64,000 nucleotides of DNA from Ectocarpus siliculosus (GCA_000310025.1 FN649727.1:4933247-4997246), one strand, 5' to 3'; shown: positions 11,801-25,978, counted from the stretch's first letter. Made by a program: numbers and translations. Notes: generated by a model not told the origin, from the letters alone.

Positions 11801-14800
11801 NNNNNNNNNNNNNNNNNNNNNNNNNNNNNNNNNNNNNNNNNNNNNNNNNGGGGGGGGGGGGGGGGGGGGGGGGGTAGGAGGGTTACGAGAGCACACTTTG
11901 AGGTCTATTGGAGAGGTCAGAGCTTCGAAGGTCGATGTACAGGCGGTCTACCGTCCCGAAAGGGATCGATCGCCCCTTCAACAAGCTGGCTGTAAAAACG
12001 ATAGGATGTTCCGCAATAGAACCCTCCCACTGAGAGCTAGTAACCGGATAGCTTTGTGAAACGAATACTACACCGAGTCCAGCGGGATGGGGAGTTAAAG
12101 TCGCCGGTTTTCTTTCTTGTCGGTGCCATATATTGCAACTTATCGGTGAGTCACGAGTTTAGCGTGTGCTATTTCCATGCTTTGACCATTAAGACGGAGT
12201 TTCTCTTGCGGACGTCTATCCCTATCACCCTGACGTCTGGTTCAATCCCACGACTCTAACTGGCAGCAATGGTTCAATGCCAACACTTCAAATGAGGGCA
12301 AGAGGACGAGTCCACAAGATCAAGCTACCGTATGACGACGAGTGTGTTGTGTTGGCACAACAGAGCAAGAAGCCAGATGCATGCCGTCATAGCCTTCAGG
12401 GCAGATTGCTTTGGGCGATTGTTATGAGCGAGTGCGTCTTGATTACCGAATCCGCCGAAGAAATCGAAAGTTATTTACAGAAAGCTTACATCATCGTCGA
12501 TGTCTAGTCCCTCCATTCCCTGTGCCCCCCCCTCCTCGCCGGCTGCGCCACAGCCGCCAACGTTACTCCTACCCGCGCCCCTCCCGCCGTTACTCTCTCC
12601 ATCCGCGGAAGGTTCAACGTCGGAACCTCCCCCACCGGAGACGGCAGCAGCAATAATTGTTCCGTTCGGCGGAGGCATGTTGAGCAAGTCTAGCCGTGAC
12701 CCCTCGATGCCGTCTCTCGCCATGAGATCGCTGTGTGCCCGCTCCCGCTGGGCCTGATTTGGGAGGTAGTAGTCGAGGAGTGCGTCGCAAATCGCCACAC
12801 CCGCTTCCTGCGCCGTGGATTGACGCGATTTGAGTGCGACGGGTGAGGGGGGGGTTAACGGGAGCAAGGGGGCGAGGTGAGGACACAGGGGCAACTCTTG
12901 ATGGCACTAAGAAGGGAGTAGAAATCTTGCCAAGAGTCCACGGTAGTGCTGTTTTTTTCCAGCCAAACGTAGTTCGCACTCTTTGATGGAAATGTTTCGT
13001 TGTCACCACGGTTACCTGCAGGTGATCAGTGTTGAGATGGTGGTCCTTCAAGGGACCGAAATCCACCCCGCAGAAGGTACTCTCCACGGTGTAACTGTTG
13101 CCAATGCCAAGGTCTCGTGCCTGCGACAAAGAAAAACGGGAAATAATTGATTGGCTAAACAAGCTTTATCGCATGTACTTGTCGGGTTAAGTCCCATGTC
13201 AAAACCTGTAAGCTTCGTCCACCACACGGTAGCAGTCACCCCGATTGCTACCTGTTGCCGAAATAGTCGAAAGTACGAAAACGCCGTCAACGTCGAACGC
13301 AAGGCTAATCCTTTGTACCCCGATACCTCCATCGTCATTTTGGTCTTTTCCCTGCCTGTACTACTCACCACCACTACCCTTGCCGTGGCCTCCCTCCCCT
13401 TCTTCACTGCGAAAGAGCACTCCTTGAAGGAGACGTACTTCCGTCCCAAGCGGTTCCAGCTGAGCAGCTTGGGAAATACGCGCGCTGAGGGGCAGGAGAC
13501 GCCCCTACGCTTCTCGTCGGCACCGTACATGAAAATATTCATCTTTCGGCTGTCGTTGGTGGTTTCGGCGTAAGACGGGCGGGGTGGATACACGACGGGA
13601 ACTTCGGAACGATTGTCGATAACACGCTTACGAACAACACACGGTTCTTTTCAGCATGAGTCTATGGTTTAGTTGTCTGTCGCGTGGGGATCTATTGAGT
13701 CTGATAGTCCACCTTTCATTCGAGTTCATCTTTCACAACGTGGTTGTCTACCCCTCTCCATCCTCAGCTCTCGTGGTGACCACGCGCCCTTTGTCCAACA
13801 TGTTGCTAACGAGGCGGGGCTATAGAGGCAACATCTACCTGTCAGTTTTCGATACGGCGTAGAGTCGGAAACCCCGCAGTAACAAAAGAGAGAACTTAGC
13901 TTAGTGTCGCTTACTCACCTGTGCCCATGTAGGTCGATGTACATCGCAACCCCCTTCTTCCCCTGCTCCTGCCGGATATGTTGCTTCAGCCAAAACACCG
14001 TCGGGTGCAAAGCACGAGACGGCCTCTTCCACTGACGGTTCAAGTCTACTCCCGCCAAGCTTTCGATTGAGGTGGGTGGAGAGCATGGGCGAGCGCGTAG
14101 CAGAGTCGGGCAGTACAAGCAATACGGGTAGGTGGAAGGCGGGGGGCGAACAGAGCAAAGCAGAGAACCAGAGGGACAGCAGCACGATAGAGACCGGTAG
14201 TAGAAAAGGACACTCTATGACCGCGTGTCATGCCCCTATTTTTTTGCCGCTGATATGCGTTGCGTGGGGTACTGTAGAAATGGGCATGTCTTGGGCCCCA
14301 GACGAAAGATGGGCGGATTCACGAGCACGCGATGAGCGAGTCGCTCTAGGAGTGCAAGAAAACACACTCGAAATTGCCCGAAAGGCCAGAGCGGGCAACG
14401 TTCAACTCTGTGTAGCGTTTTTTTGCGCAAGCGCAAGAATTGGCGATATTCTTGACGACCCAACCCTCCCCCCTCCCATCAGATCGAAGCGATGGGCGCA
14501 GGCATGTCCGGATGAAATATTCCGCCGCCTCAGTCTCACCTACAACGGTTGTTGCCAAATGCGACCCCATCCGGGTTGAGCATTGGCACGATCTTGAACA
14601 CGAACAGGGATCGAAGAAGCCTAGCCTCGGCACTGTCACCCATGAGAAAGTCCAGCATTCCTCGCATCATCCAGCTCGCCGGAGTCTCTCCTGGGTGCAC
14701 CCGCGCACTGATCACCACGCAACGCTTGTTCATCCCGCGCCGGCCCACCATACTGCCCAGACCGTACCGGCCCCCTAATCCTGCTCCTACTCCAAGAGAG

Positions 14801-17800
14801 CCGTTACCGACGTCCTCGCCACCAATACCGCCGCTGCCGTTCATCGCCCCTGCTTGTGACGCCCCGCCAGCTACCGGTGCTGCTGCGGCTATCGGTTCTG
14901 TAGTTGTTTCTGACTTCTCGAGGTTGGTTTTTGTATTCCCGCTATTGTTGCTTGAGGTGGTCACCCCTGGGGGCTCTACTCCTGCCCCGTGATGTCTTTC
15001 GTGCTGCTGCTGCCCTTGGTGTTGTTGTTGCTGGCTAGAGCTTGGGGGACTGCTGCCATAGCTACTGCTTCTGCTACTTACTACTCCCGTGGCGGTTATC
15101 GGTGTGTCGTGGGGGTCTGTAACCGTAAGAAGGTCGCAGTCGTTGCCGCCCAGTGTTTTGCACAGGATTGTGTGGTTGAGATATCTGGAGAGGAAAAGGC
15201 GAAGAGAGACGGCCTTAAGCTTGAGGAGGGGAGTCTACGGGGACGAGCACGGCGAGAAAGAAACGGGATCGTAAGTGGAGCTGAACCACTGCATACAGGA
15301 GGACGATATCGTCCCACCTACATACGCCTATTTTTCTTCTCCGGTATTATATTTGCCCTATGTTCCTCCACCCTTGAAACCGAGTCCCCCCCCCTCAAAA
15401 ACATACCTCGACGTGCGCTCGTTCTCAAGGAGTCCGGCGAGATGTCGCTTGTGATCAGAGTACGAATAGGGATGCGCGTGAGCCAGGCGGTAAGTATCCC
15501 CGGAGTTGGGGAAGGTCACCGACAGCGAAAGCGTGTAGAAGCTGGCGTGCGATCCATCCGGCTTGTACCAGGAGTACCCGTTGCTAGAGCGGTACGGGAC
15601 GGAAACGGGGCAGAGTTCACACGCTTTGGGGACACGGCCAGGCGCATAGATCCGCTTCAAATGGAGGGACACCGGTACATAATGGAAAACACGACGTCGG
15701 CAGGATTGAATATTCCATACAGTAGTGTTATGTGATCACAGGGAACGGCCCATCTCCTGTCCTCCTTTCAAAGAGGTCTATGTGCACGGAATAGTCTCTT
15801 TTGACCTTCGCGGACAAATCATGTACCTACGGTAGTCGATTCCGTGGCCGCAACGCCGCCACCCAAGCCCTTTCTCCTCGGCATCCTTGTGGGAGTACAT
15901 TACCGGCCTCATGCCCATCGCGAACAGGCTATCAGGCTTGGTGAGGTTGACCACGTTGAACTTAATCACCGAGTCGCCGACCACTCCTGCCGTCGATCGG
16001 GCAGCGGCAACAACGCGAATTAATCGATCAGTTCACCGTCATCAAGGAACCTGAAAGTGATATAAGTCGGCACCACGCACCTACAAGATACGTTGATCCG
16101 GGCGAAGTGCTCACCACCTCTCCCTGTCGCAATGAAATCGAGTTGATTGCTCGCCATCATGAAACACCCTAAAAATCACGCACTAGATCGTTGATGTCGA
16201 CCTCATTGCCGCCGAATTCGACAGGAGTTCCAAATCGCTTAATACCTACATCGGCCCCAATGCCCCAAAACAAAAGCTGTATCGCGACTCCCGACAACAC
16301 AACTCACACGTTGCACACTTCCTTCTTTACTACTTCGAAGCAGCATGAATCGGCCCTCGTCGGCCTGGCTTTATGAAGCACTTACCGGGAGGGTGTGTGC
16401 CGCGCACGGCAAAGTAGAACCACTGGGTGTGCCCGTGGGTGTGGAGGTCCGGCCGGAGGAAGAGATCATACTCCGCAGGTCCTCTCTGCAAAGTAAAAGA
16501 ACATCGCCTGAACTTGTGAACAATACTGTAGTCCAACACAGCCATATCGAGTTTACTATATTGTGCAGCTGTAAGTCCGCTCGAACCATACAAACCACAA
16601 CTCGCCTCTAAGCAAACTTCTGTCGGGCAATAGGCTCCAGGTACACAACTACCCTGCCAACCCCATACCTGCACTGCGCGTAGAAGATTGGCGCTCTCGA
16701 ACGAAGAGAAAAACTCCATACTGTGTCGGTGAGGACAAACCGCTCCGGGCGGCGCGCGTCCTAACCAGTACGGATCAGGAGCGTTGACCTTGCTGACCAC
16801 GCCTTTGCCCGCAGCGGAATCGCCGTCGTACACCAGCCACAGTCTCTCGTCACCCCCCATCGCTCCTCCACTCCCGCTTGCCCCCACAGAATACCTATAG
16901 GATAGTAGCCCCGCTGCGGCACTGACAGACGGGTTTGGAGCTCCTGCCGCTGACGTTAACGCTCCCCCGCCGCCTGGTCGGTGTGGCAGCGTCGCGCCTA
17001 CCCCCTCGCCAACCCCGGCTGGCGGTGTGGCGGTCACCGCTGCCGCTGACAAAGACGAATTCGCCATGAGAAGAGATGAGGCGGATGGTAGGAGAAAGGG
17101 CTCGAGATTTGTTGGACTTGAGAGCATCAGCCCCACACCACCGGCCGCTGCCTCGTCCACGAACGCGCTGCCGCCCCTGCCACGGCTGTTCGCGGGGGAC
17201 CCCGATCGACCGCTGTCGCCGCCACCTCCGGTGTTCTTGCCGCCGCTGCCGTCGTGCCCGTCCCTGTCTACCACCGCGCCAGTCGCTGTCGACCGATCGT
17301 CAGATGCTTGCTCGCTGCCGTCAGCCTTGGCTGCCGCTGAGGAAGACGTGGCGGCTGGTGGTGCTGCGGGGGCGGAGTCTTGATCGACTTCGTCGGGCTC
17401 CGGCGGGTCGTCCGGGAGAAACGTACGCATGAGGTAATCGACGCCCTACGTTGGTGCAGGGCCGGGGGTGTCCACCGCAATTGGTTTTGGTGGGGTGCTA
17501 GTTGAGTTTGTTTGGTTCGGAGTAGGCCCTTCGAATCTAGCGTGCAGTGATGCTTTCGTGCTGACTGCCGTACTAGAAAGCAAAACGCAACATTTTTCAC
17601 GACTTTTTGTCTCCGCACACACCTCTCGACTATCGCTCGGTTGCCGGGCAGCTCGCAAGCTCTTCAAGACCTCCGGAACACAAACGTCGAATGCCACGAG
17701 AGAGATGGCCTCCCCCAGCGGCACCGCGCCCCCGAACCTACCGAACCCCATCTCGGCGAAGCCCTTGTCCAACAACCTGGAGTAAATGATTTAGTTTGTG

Positions 17801-20800
17801 TTTGTTCAGGTCGAAGCAATCGAAAGTTTGTGCACCTTCGCGGGGGGCCCGGTGGGAACGAGAAAGTGCCGGAAGCAGTAAAGATAAATCGCCCGGAAAC
17901 TTCGATGAGATACTGAGGAACGTGCCCCCTTAATACTCCTATTATACTTGCGGCGAGATGAGGCGAATCGAGTCAGACGTTGGACTGGTCGAGTAAGGAA
18001 AGAATCGATCAATGACATGCGCACATCTCACTCGGGCGAGGTTCTTGTCTGCAAACCTTGAAGTTTGAAACTGTCGGCAAGTGTTTGCCCGTTTGATGTA
18101 GCGCAGACCCCCGGCAGGCGACTGCTGCGGTGCGAGACCATCAATAAATGTTGTTCTTTGTTTTCACGCGAGTAAAGACGGAGGGAGGTTTTCTGTCGTT
18201 TCGACTTTTATCTTCCATACTCATACATCGAGGCTATTGACGTTTTCCCCCCTTAGTCTCTGGCCTTCCCTCTTTGTACTTCGTCACTCTTCCTGAAGTC
18301 CTTCTTTCTATCTACTTTGTCAAGGGATGTATGCCGGCGCATGTGTCTGTGTGCCTCTTGCTTGGCCTAAAACGTGTGACGGCATCCGTTCCAATCCAGC
18401 AGATCGGCAGGGCATCTGGGGGTATTTCCAAGACCGCAGTTGGATGTTATCCACGAGGAGCCCAACAATACCTGCAGAGTCGCTCCACCGCCTGCGCCAT
18501 CGCGGGGCTAAATGACACATCCCCCGACGCCGCCGCCTTCGCCGCTGCCGCCGCCTGTTCCCCGCTAGCGAAACGGCGGTTGCTGTCCATCCCTGCCTCA
18601 GGAGCCCTGAACAGCGGCACAGCTTCGGCCCACACTAGACCCGCTTTTAGCACCTCACGAATCCCCAGGTGCATCTTCCCTCTCGGTGTCACCGTGAGTT
18701 GTGCTGTATCCGTGCCGTCCCTACGGATCCCTTTTGCGGTTATCGACGTGATCGCCGCGCGTGCCGCGGCCTCTTTGTGGCTGGAACGATCGGGGGCAGC
18801 ATTGTTTGCCGCGACCGCCGCCGGCGCCGTCGCCGCTGTGACGATGGTTGTGGTTTCAGATAGCTGTTCTCCTCTAGGCGAGGAGGAAGACTGTGGCTTT
18901 GCGGCTGGTGCAGCCCCTGGTGCTGCTGCCGTCTCCTTGCCGCCCCCCGGGCCGCTGGTGCTGCCACCGCGCCAACCCCGACCCCGAGCAACCATGGCGC
19001 CAAACGAATTTTGTTGCTCCCACTGCTGCCGCTGCTGCTGCTGCTGCTGCTGCTGCTCCCTCTGTTGTCTTTGGTGTTCGCTGGATGCCCCGGCTATGGC
19101 ATCGCAGGCGTGCGCCCACTCAATGATGCACGCCTTTAGAGCCATGAAAACGAGCCCCGCCAAGTTAGGGTCTCGTCGCCGCGCTCGTAGCATTGCGCAG
19201 AGAGCCTGCATGCTCGCGTTCCAGCCTCCCGAGTCGCCGTTGCCGTCTTGACCTCTGCTACCACCACGGGCAGCCTCTACAGCTACCGTGGCGGCTGATG
19301 ATGCCGTTGCTGCAGTACCTCCTGCCCCGCCCGGGCCATTTGAAGGGCCACTCCCTCGCTTTCCTGTCCCCGACCCCGATGTATCGCCCCCCGCGGCTGC
19401 CGCCGCCGCCGCTGACGATGTCGTGACAGGTGCTCCCGTCGCGGCGGACTTGGTACCGCCTTGTGTTGTACCGTTGCTCCGATTGTCCTGAAGCGGGGCG
19501 TACGCGAATCGTAGGCCAAGGATTCTGCTGTTGTTGTTGCCGATGCTACTGCTGACGATGGGCGATGGGGTCACCCCGCAGCTTCTTGCTCTGCCGGCAG
19601 CGGCAGCGTTCAGCGCTGACTGTTGATGCTGATGCTGTTGCTGTCGAGGAAAGAGTCGCTGGAGCTGCTGCTGCCCGCGGTCGTTCGGGGAGCCGGTGTT
19701 ATTGCCGTTACCCTTGTTGTTACCATTTGATGCCGTTGCGAGAACGAACAGCTTCGAGGAACCTCCTCTTCCTCCCTCCCCCTCGGTGCTTGTGCTGGTG
19801 GCGATAGCTTCGTTTCCCCAACCCTTGAGGGTTCGGAGCGAGCGGAGAGGACGGGGGCAACGAAGCAATTGGTGGGCTGGCATTTCATAACTATTGTACA
19901 ACCAAGATGTGTCCTAGCGCAGTTACCGTTTCCGTCGACGGATCGATACGGCTTCGACAACCAACAGTACCAAGACGGGTAGGAGTTGTAACGGCGACGT
20001 GCAGGTACGGTGGTGAAGATGCTGCCAGCGGTCACGGAAACTGCCAATAAAGGCGCAAGAGGCGCCCCCTCTTCCTAGCCAACACCACAACGATGCATTT
20101 TTTTCGCACCATGCGACCTTTCGGGAGATCTATCGTCGACGCCCACCCCCCCTCGTGAGCCGCCGCAAGAAGGGCTCCGGCGACCGCTACTGCTGAGTCG
20201 GTGATCCCCCTGCTCGTCGTGTGCAGCGCCAAGCACTGGAGCACGGTAGGCAGCGCACTTTCCTCTGCCACCAATGCTAGAACCTTGTATTTCGATAGCC
20301 AGCGTACGAGGAAGCGATTATGGGAGGGGATAGAGCCGAGACAGGTCGTTCGTTTACGACGTTGAGTGAAAACATTGGCTTGAGACACGTGACACGGCTG
20401 AAGAGGACGATGGGCTGTTTTGTGAGGAGCAACCAACCCTCGGCGAATACTAATAGACCAGCCTCGTTGACAAGCATTTGTTGTGATGATGCATGTACGC
20501 CAGAACGATGAAAGCGTGAGCGGGACATGCCGGGGTACGTAAGCCCGAAACACGGCCGTGCACGTGTGTGTGTATTCCACTGTAAGAAAAACTGAATCGC
20601 TGACGCTCAACGCCGGTACAATTGTCATTAATTCCACGTGTTGTACTTGGAGCAGAACCTGAGATGCGTGCCTCTACTTTGCCTTCGTCTACCCTGTACC
20701 ACCTCTCACCACCGAAGGCATTCGGATGAGGTTGGCCGCCGACCGCATGGCCGCACGTACTATATCCTTCCGCTCCATGTGTGCTTGCAACACCAGCACC

Positions 20801-23800
20801 AGTGCTCGGACCTGGCCCGAACAAGACGCGGCATGACATGACATGACATGACACGGCGTTGCAGGCGTGATCGTTGTGTCGAGGCTATAGTGTCGTCGTT
20901 GGGATGGGCGATACAGGGTGGCAAACAATGGCCGAGTTGCCGGATGTGAAACGAATGCTTAAGTGACAAAAAAGGCATACGCATGCCGAAAGAAGACAGG
21001 CTGTGCATGTCTGTTCAAAGCCTGCGCGACAACCTACTCATGCACTCTTCCGGGGTGGGTGGTGAGTTGGGCCGTATCCCCCCCCACTTCTCCCTGGACG
21101 TAGTTATTGAGCAAAACGGACTTTCCTTTTCAAACTATGAACTCAACACCCACCGTGAAGCCGGCACCAGGACAGCCATAGCTGTAGAGAGAGAGAGAGA
21201 GACCGAGAGCATGCCAACAGCAGCATCTGTCGTGAAGCGATGCAAACAACACGAAGAGAGTCAACAACAACGATAACTCACAGAGCCCGTGCTGAACAAC
21301 TCCCTGTCGGACATGCTCGTGCCGTCCACACCCCCTCCAGCACCGGTTCCAACACCACCACCCTGTCCCCCGTTCGTCGAACTGCTCCCGGTGCCGACTC
21401 CCGACAAAACGTTGAGCCCTCCCCCACCGCCGCGTGAAGATGCGGGCACGACCCCGACCCCTCGTAGGTTGCTTCGTTCTCCGTGCACGAAGGAGGGCGG
21501 GGGAATCCCGCTGAAGTGACGCCCTACCTACGCAATGCGGTTGGCGTTGACACAGCCCAGAAGAAACACGTAATAAATGCATTCGTGGCCTAGCAACTGA
21601 GTACACATTCAAATCGTTTGCAAGTACCATCGGACGAAGAGAGAGGAAGAGCGCGGTAGTTGCTGTATTGATGGAAGAATGTGCTTGGTGCAACATCCGG
21701 TTCGCTCTTCATGGTGGAGTATTCAAGACATATTGCCTGTATGTTGTTTTCTGTCCCCCTGTCGCCGTCACTGTCCCTATTGACACATGACAACAAGCGT
21801 GTTGCTTGGGCGCAGGTTCCCAGTGTATCCATGCCTTTCTTTGCAACATGTTCGTCTGTGTGAAGACGATACCACAGGACAGCCTACCCCAAGAAAGTAA
21901 GTTTATTACGAAAAAAAACCGGCAGGGGGCACGCAGATCCTATCCCCAACCCCAACCCCAACTCCAACTTAGCCGATTCTATACTTTATCCAGAATATTT
22001 TCTTACTTACAAAAATCTGCGTGGACAACTGATACCACCATTTGATACGTGGTCCTGATATGACTAGGAATAGGACCCGGTTGATGTGACGCCACCCCGT
22101 GGCATTTTTCCACCCCGTGAAAAACGCCCCTCCCCTCTTTCAGCTTCTCTCCCACGCCCGTCCCCGCTCCCGCCTCGTCCCACATTGTCCCCCCCTTTCC
22201 CCATGAGTGCCCTTTCCGGGGCACCGACCAATCGACCGACCGGCAATCCTCCAAACCCTCACCTCGACTTCGACCTCGCCGCGCATGACATCGGCGTGGG
22301 TGATGAGGTACAGTATGTGAACGGTGGCCGCCACGGTCTCTTCCTCCGCGGCGTGCTCCCTCAGCATCCCGAGCATGATGACCACGCCCCCGTAGGAGGC
22401 AATGTCTCGCGCCACCGCGGCCTCCTGCAGCATCCGGAGGAGAACGATGGCCGCGATGCGGTGCAGGTGGAGGAACCGAACGTGCGCTCGCAAAGCCGGT
22501 AGTAGGACCTGTGCTCGACGGGTTGGAGGGAGAGAGAGAGAGAAGAAAACGAGACAGAGGGGAAGGTTTGGGACAGCTTGTTTGGGGTGAACACTGCTGC
22601 AAGAAGAAGGTAGTATCATATTAGATGCATGTACCTTTTACTCGCCCGCAAAACAAAATGCGCTTTTGACTTGGTCAATGGCCGACGATACCTTCACGCC
22701 ATCGGCTCCGGCGATGCGCGCTCCCTGCCCCTGTATGTCGCTGAGGATGGCGAGAGTGTGGCAGCCGCTCTTTACCACCTCCCTCCGGCCACTGTGCAGC
22801 GCCATGGTAGTTAAAACCGCTCGGATGCCCCCGCCGTCAGTGACGAGCAGGCCGTTCCGCTATTCGCATGTAGTGTGGCAGTACCAAGAAGATGGGGGGG
22901 ACAAGAGAAAACATTATTTAGTTGGTACACCTCTTGGCGGTGTCTATTTTGAATACGTCTGGTTGTCCAGCCTGAATGCTGCAAACGTCGGCGGTGCCGT
23001 GAAAATCAAAAGTGCACTGCATTCGAAACACATCCATCCCGTCGTTTCGATTTTTCTTATAGTTTTAATGTAGGCACTACAGTGGTCGAGGTATTCCCTC
23101 CGCTGCACCTGATTTCCGACGATAAGGCTTGCCAGAGCGTCGAACACGAAGGGCAGGAGCGGAGCGTTCATCCGGTGAGATTGCAGGGCGCTCAAGATCG
23201 TCCTGCGAGAAGAGCGCAGTTGGACAAATAGGTGCGTGGTCGCGGGGAGAGGGGGTGGCGGGGAGGTGAGCCATATTACAGAAGAGAGTTGCTGGCTTCG
23301 TGTTTCGTAGCGAAACGAGCAGTATGCGGTTGAGCATATGCAAACCGCCACTGTTCTCTGTGCGGCACGTGTAGAAAACTTTGTAAGGGCGCTCGTGATT
23401 CATCGGTAGACGCAGTCGGTGAAACAACTCGGCCTTGCGTCCGTGAGCTGCAGTAGCGTTCGAACATGTGCCAATATCAACGACATCGCTGGCTGTGAAC
23501 TAGAATTACGTCCAGTCGTTGACCCCTTGGCCGCACGACTCGATCATACCTGACGCCTCCGTGCGCAGCGATAAGGTTCTGGTTGTACGTGTTCTGGCAC
23601 ATATTGCTCAGGGCACCGCAAGCACTCTTGATCAGCTCGGGGCTGGAGAGGTGGGACGACATGCCCTTCAAGATGAGGGCGATGCCTCCTTGTCTCCCGA
23701 CAACCTCCTTCACAAGGCCGTTGTTGAAGGCGAGGCTCCACAACAGATCACAGACCGCCTCCTGTTATTTGGCCGCAATCGATGACAGGGTAGGCGTCGA

Positions 23801-24581
23801 AATGGGTGTGCAATATGTTCAGCTTACGAGGCATACTTACAAAGAATGAGATACATGTACCATGAAATTGAGATTTTAAAGGCCTTGTTGCCCAACGATC
23901 TCTCAATCAACCTTCCTGTTTTGAATCTTGTCTTCAACGGATAGATCTCATTTGCTTGATGGTACGCAATCATGTGTATCCCGTATTGTGTACGATAGTA
24001 CGGTGGAGAAATTCGATAACGGTGTAACAAGCGGAAGCGTTACAACTCCCTATGTCATATATGTCATCTGAGTGTGTGGTTTCTGGAGGATTGTGTCAAG
24101 ACACTGCTGTGGTAACCAGGAGAAACAGGTGCTTCCTCTCCCCCACCATTGCGAACGATGTCAATTCGCTACCTTGAGTGTCATGTTTCATACCTGGAGA
24201 TCAGGGCGAGTGGCGTGGCCCTCCATGACGGTGAGGATCAGTCGAGTACCATCCCTTGCAATGAGAAGTTTGTTGGATTCGTCCTTGGCGAGTATCGCAA
24301 GAGCCCCGCAGCAAGTCTTCAGGCATTCGACGTTCCCTAGGTCTGTCTGAGATGTACGTACGTAAATAGGCAGCCGATGGCACAAGGAACGATGACGGTG
24401 GGAGCAGTACTCTACCTTTAGACTAGTAAGTGCAGAATAGAGAACGATTTATTGATTGGCTGGAGGAGTACAATCAATAGGGTATTCTACATGTGGTGTT
24501 TTAGTATTGCGGCACACACACCTGCATCCTCTGCAAGATTCCGTGCACCCGCTGCTGCGGCAGGGAGCTGGACATGATCAT
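8885..24581 (-). CDS. AGTPBP1: ARM-repeat cytosolic carboxypeptidase, Nna1/CCP1-like (peptidase M14)
   Basis: Zinc carboxypeptidases of this family remove glutamates from tubulin tails and side chains. Exons: 24581-24522, 24346-24194, 23761-23550, 23202-23109, 22859-22692, 22508-22263, 21527-21282, 20811-20710, 20283-20110, 19823-18472, 17776-17623, 17445-16669, 16485-16386, 15986-15827, 15583-15407, 15184-14540, 14059-13919, 13549-13369, 13120-13016, 12807-12490, 11585-10725, 10118-9687, 9292-8885. The exons sum to 7266 nt (2421 aa) with every phase consistent. Residues ~1-490 are armadillo-like helices (for example [28 protein letters not shown]). A Gln/Gly/Ser-rich linker follows. The CCP N-domain starts near 1180 ([21 protein letters not shown]). 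The M14 core has HPGE zinc ligands (~1555/1558), [16 protein letters not shown] (third ligand ~1651) and [10 protein letters not shown] (catalytic Glu ~1727). So it looks catalytically complete. The tail (~1855-2421) is acidic, then basic, then Gly-rich. Least certain: the start codon (an upstream exon is possible), the acceptor at 21527 and the donor at 20110. Confidence 0.88.
11591..11876. other. assembly gap (159 N) flanked by G runs
   Basis: N occupies 11691-11849, with runs of 15-25 G on both sides. It lies in the intron between exons 20 and 21 of the carboxypeptidase, so coding sequence is probably not lost. Homopolymer G runs at both edges suggest a sequencing stop. Confidence 0.9.
11622..11675 (-). 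repeat. dispersed LINE-tail repeat, copy 2
   Basis: On the minus strand this reads ATGGTCTAACCACTAAGGCATGC, then a spacer, then a poly-C run. It matches the core of the copies at about 44.9, 58.3 and 63.6 kb and the edge of the LINE at position 1. It is intronic in the carboxypeptidase gene. Confidence 0.45.
19027..19062 (-). repeat. coding CAG/poly-Gln tract
   Basis: A CTG run on the plus strand encodes eight consecutive Gln, in a longer Gln/Arg-rich stretch, in exon 10 of the carboxypeptidase. A second Gln-rich stretch lies near 19630-19680 in the same exon. Confidence 0.8.
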
Positions 24582-25978
24582 GCTGGCGACCGTGGGGGAA
24601 CTGTATCCCGACAATCAGCGTTCTGGCTTCAAGCGCTTTCTCATAAGGACTTCGCTAGGAAGCAGCTTCCTCCCATACGATGATACTCCAGCTTGATCAG
24701 ATTGGATCACGTCCGCCGACGGCTGCTCGCGAATTCAGGTGTAGGAATGTACAAGTGTTGGTGTGTCGAAATGTGTTCATCAGCCGACGATTCAGTCGAA
24801 GCTTCGATGCATCCACGTCACCACTACGACGAAATACCGACAATGGAGGGAGAAGTTAATGGAGTATTCGCGTGTCGTGGCCGGAGAAGGGCGTGTTCCC
24901 ACACTTGGGACAGCAGTAGTATTTGCTTCTTGTGCATGAAAAGAGATCTCCGTCGGTACTAATTAATTCATGGTAGTTGTAACCGTTACTGTCCAGAATC
25001 CCAACCGTAACCTATCTCGCCGCCCCTGGTGAGGCCGCAGGCCCCACTTGTATGTAGCTTTCCACGGCTTCACGCTTCCCGGCTTCACGTGTCACGGCTA
25101 CACGGCTCACGGCTTCACGTGTAACCAAAGCTTGTTTTGGGGGATACCGACCGGAATTGCATCTAGGGATGCCAGGCAACGGGATAGACCAACGTTTTTC
25201 TTTGCGGGAACTCGGTGAGAGCTCACTATTGCTGCTGTTGGGGCGTACCTGTACAAGTTCAACCGGGATGAAAAAGCTCTTGAAAATACCGCAACGGTAC
25301 AAGTAGGGAGTTTTTGCTGCAGAGTACTGAACGCCTAAAGTACTAGATATTATGTGTGCTAGCTACACATTCCATACGTGTAGGATTAGGGGAAGGGCAA
25401 GTGGTGGGGCGAGTACCCAACAGATGGGAATTGTCGCGTTGATTCCCGCACGTACGTGTACACCTGATTTGATGCGTGTAGCGTGCGGCCGGCATGCGCC
25501 ATTCAACTACCTAGTCATCACACATCCAATGCATTGAATGGATATACTGTTAATTCTTAATATAAACGTATTGTGTGGACATAAGGACGGATGCATGGAT
25601 GGATGTGTTCCCACGAAGAAAGAGGAGATAGTGGTGGTTCAGGGAGTAAAATGCCTGCTTCCTCCGTTTCCCTCTGTCTCTCTGTCTCTCTCTCTGTCTC
25701 TCCCTTTCTGCATTTGTCGCTCTCCCTCGCAATCTAAAAAGCTCGGGCAACCGTAGAACCACCCGAGGTTGGTCATCATGTAGCGCCATGAACTCTCATT
25801 GCAGATCCATCCGGACTCTGACCTGTAGAAGATATGAATTCGCACTTCAGCTCAGGGGTCCGATCGCTGATCTCCCGAATATGCACCATGTGTTATGTTC
25901 TTCGTCGCCTCGTTATTCTCCATGCACTGCTGCAACGTACAGGTTTGACAGAAAGTGGGAGTACATAGTCTAACCAAA
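24582..25978. promoter_or_regulatory. divergent intergenic region, carboxypeptidase / ANK-FN3
   Basis: About 1.4 kb between two divergent genes. It holds a short degenerate tandem of a CACGGCTTCACG-like unit at about 25054-25112 and a C/T-rich run at about 25660-25706. A further 5' exon of the carboxypeptidase could lie here, because the frame before its first Met stays open for only a dozen codons and follows a possible acceptor. Confidence 0.4.

Noticed and set aside
12228-12260. Box B-like GGTTCAATCCC in a carboxypeptidase intron
   Set aside because: No box A at the right distance and no stems; chance match.
18274-19251. 325-codon plus-strand ORF
   Set aside because: Antisense shadow of the large carboxypeptidase exon 18472-19823; Cys/Ala-rich composition comes from the CAG and GCN repeats.
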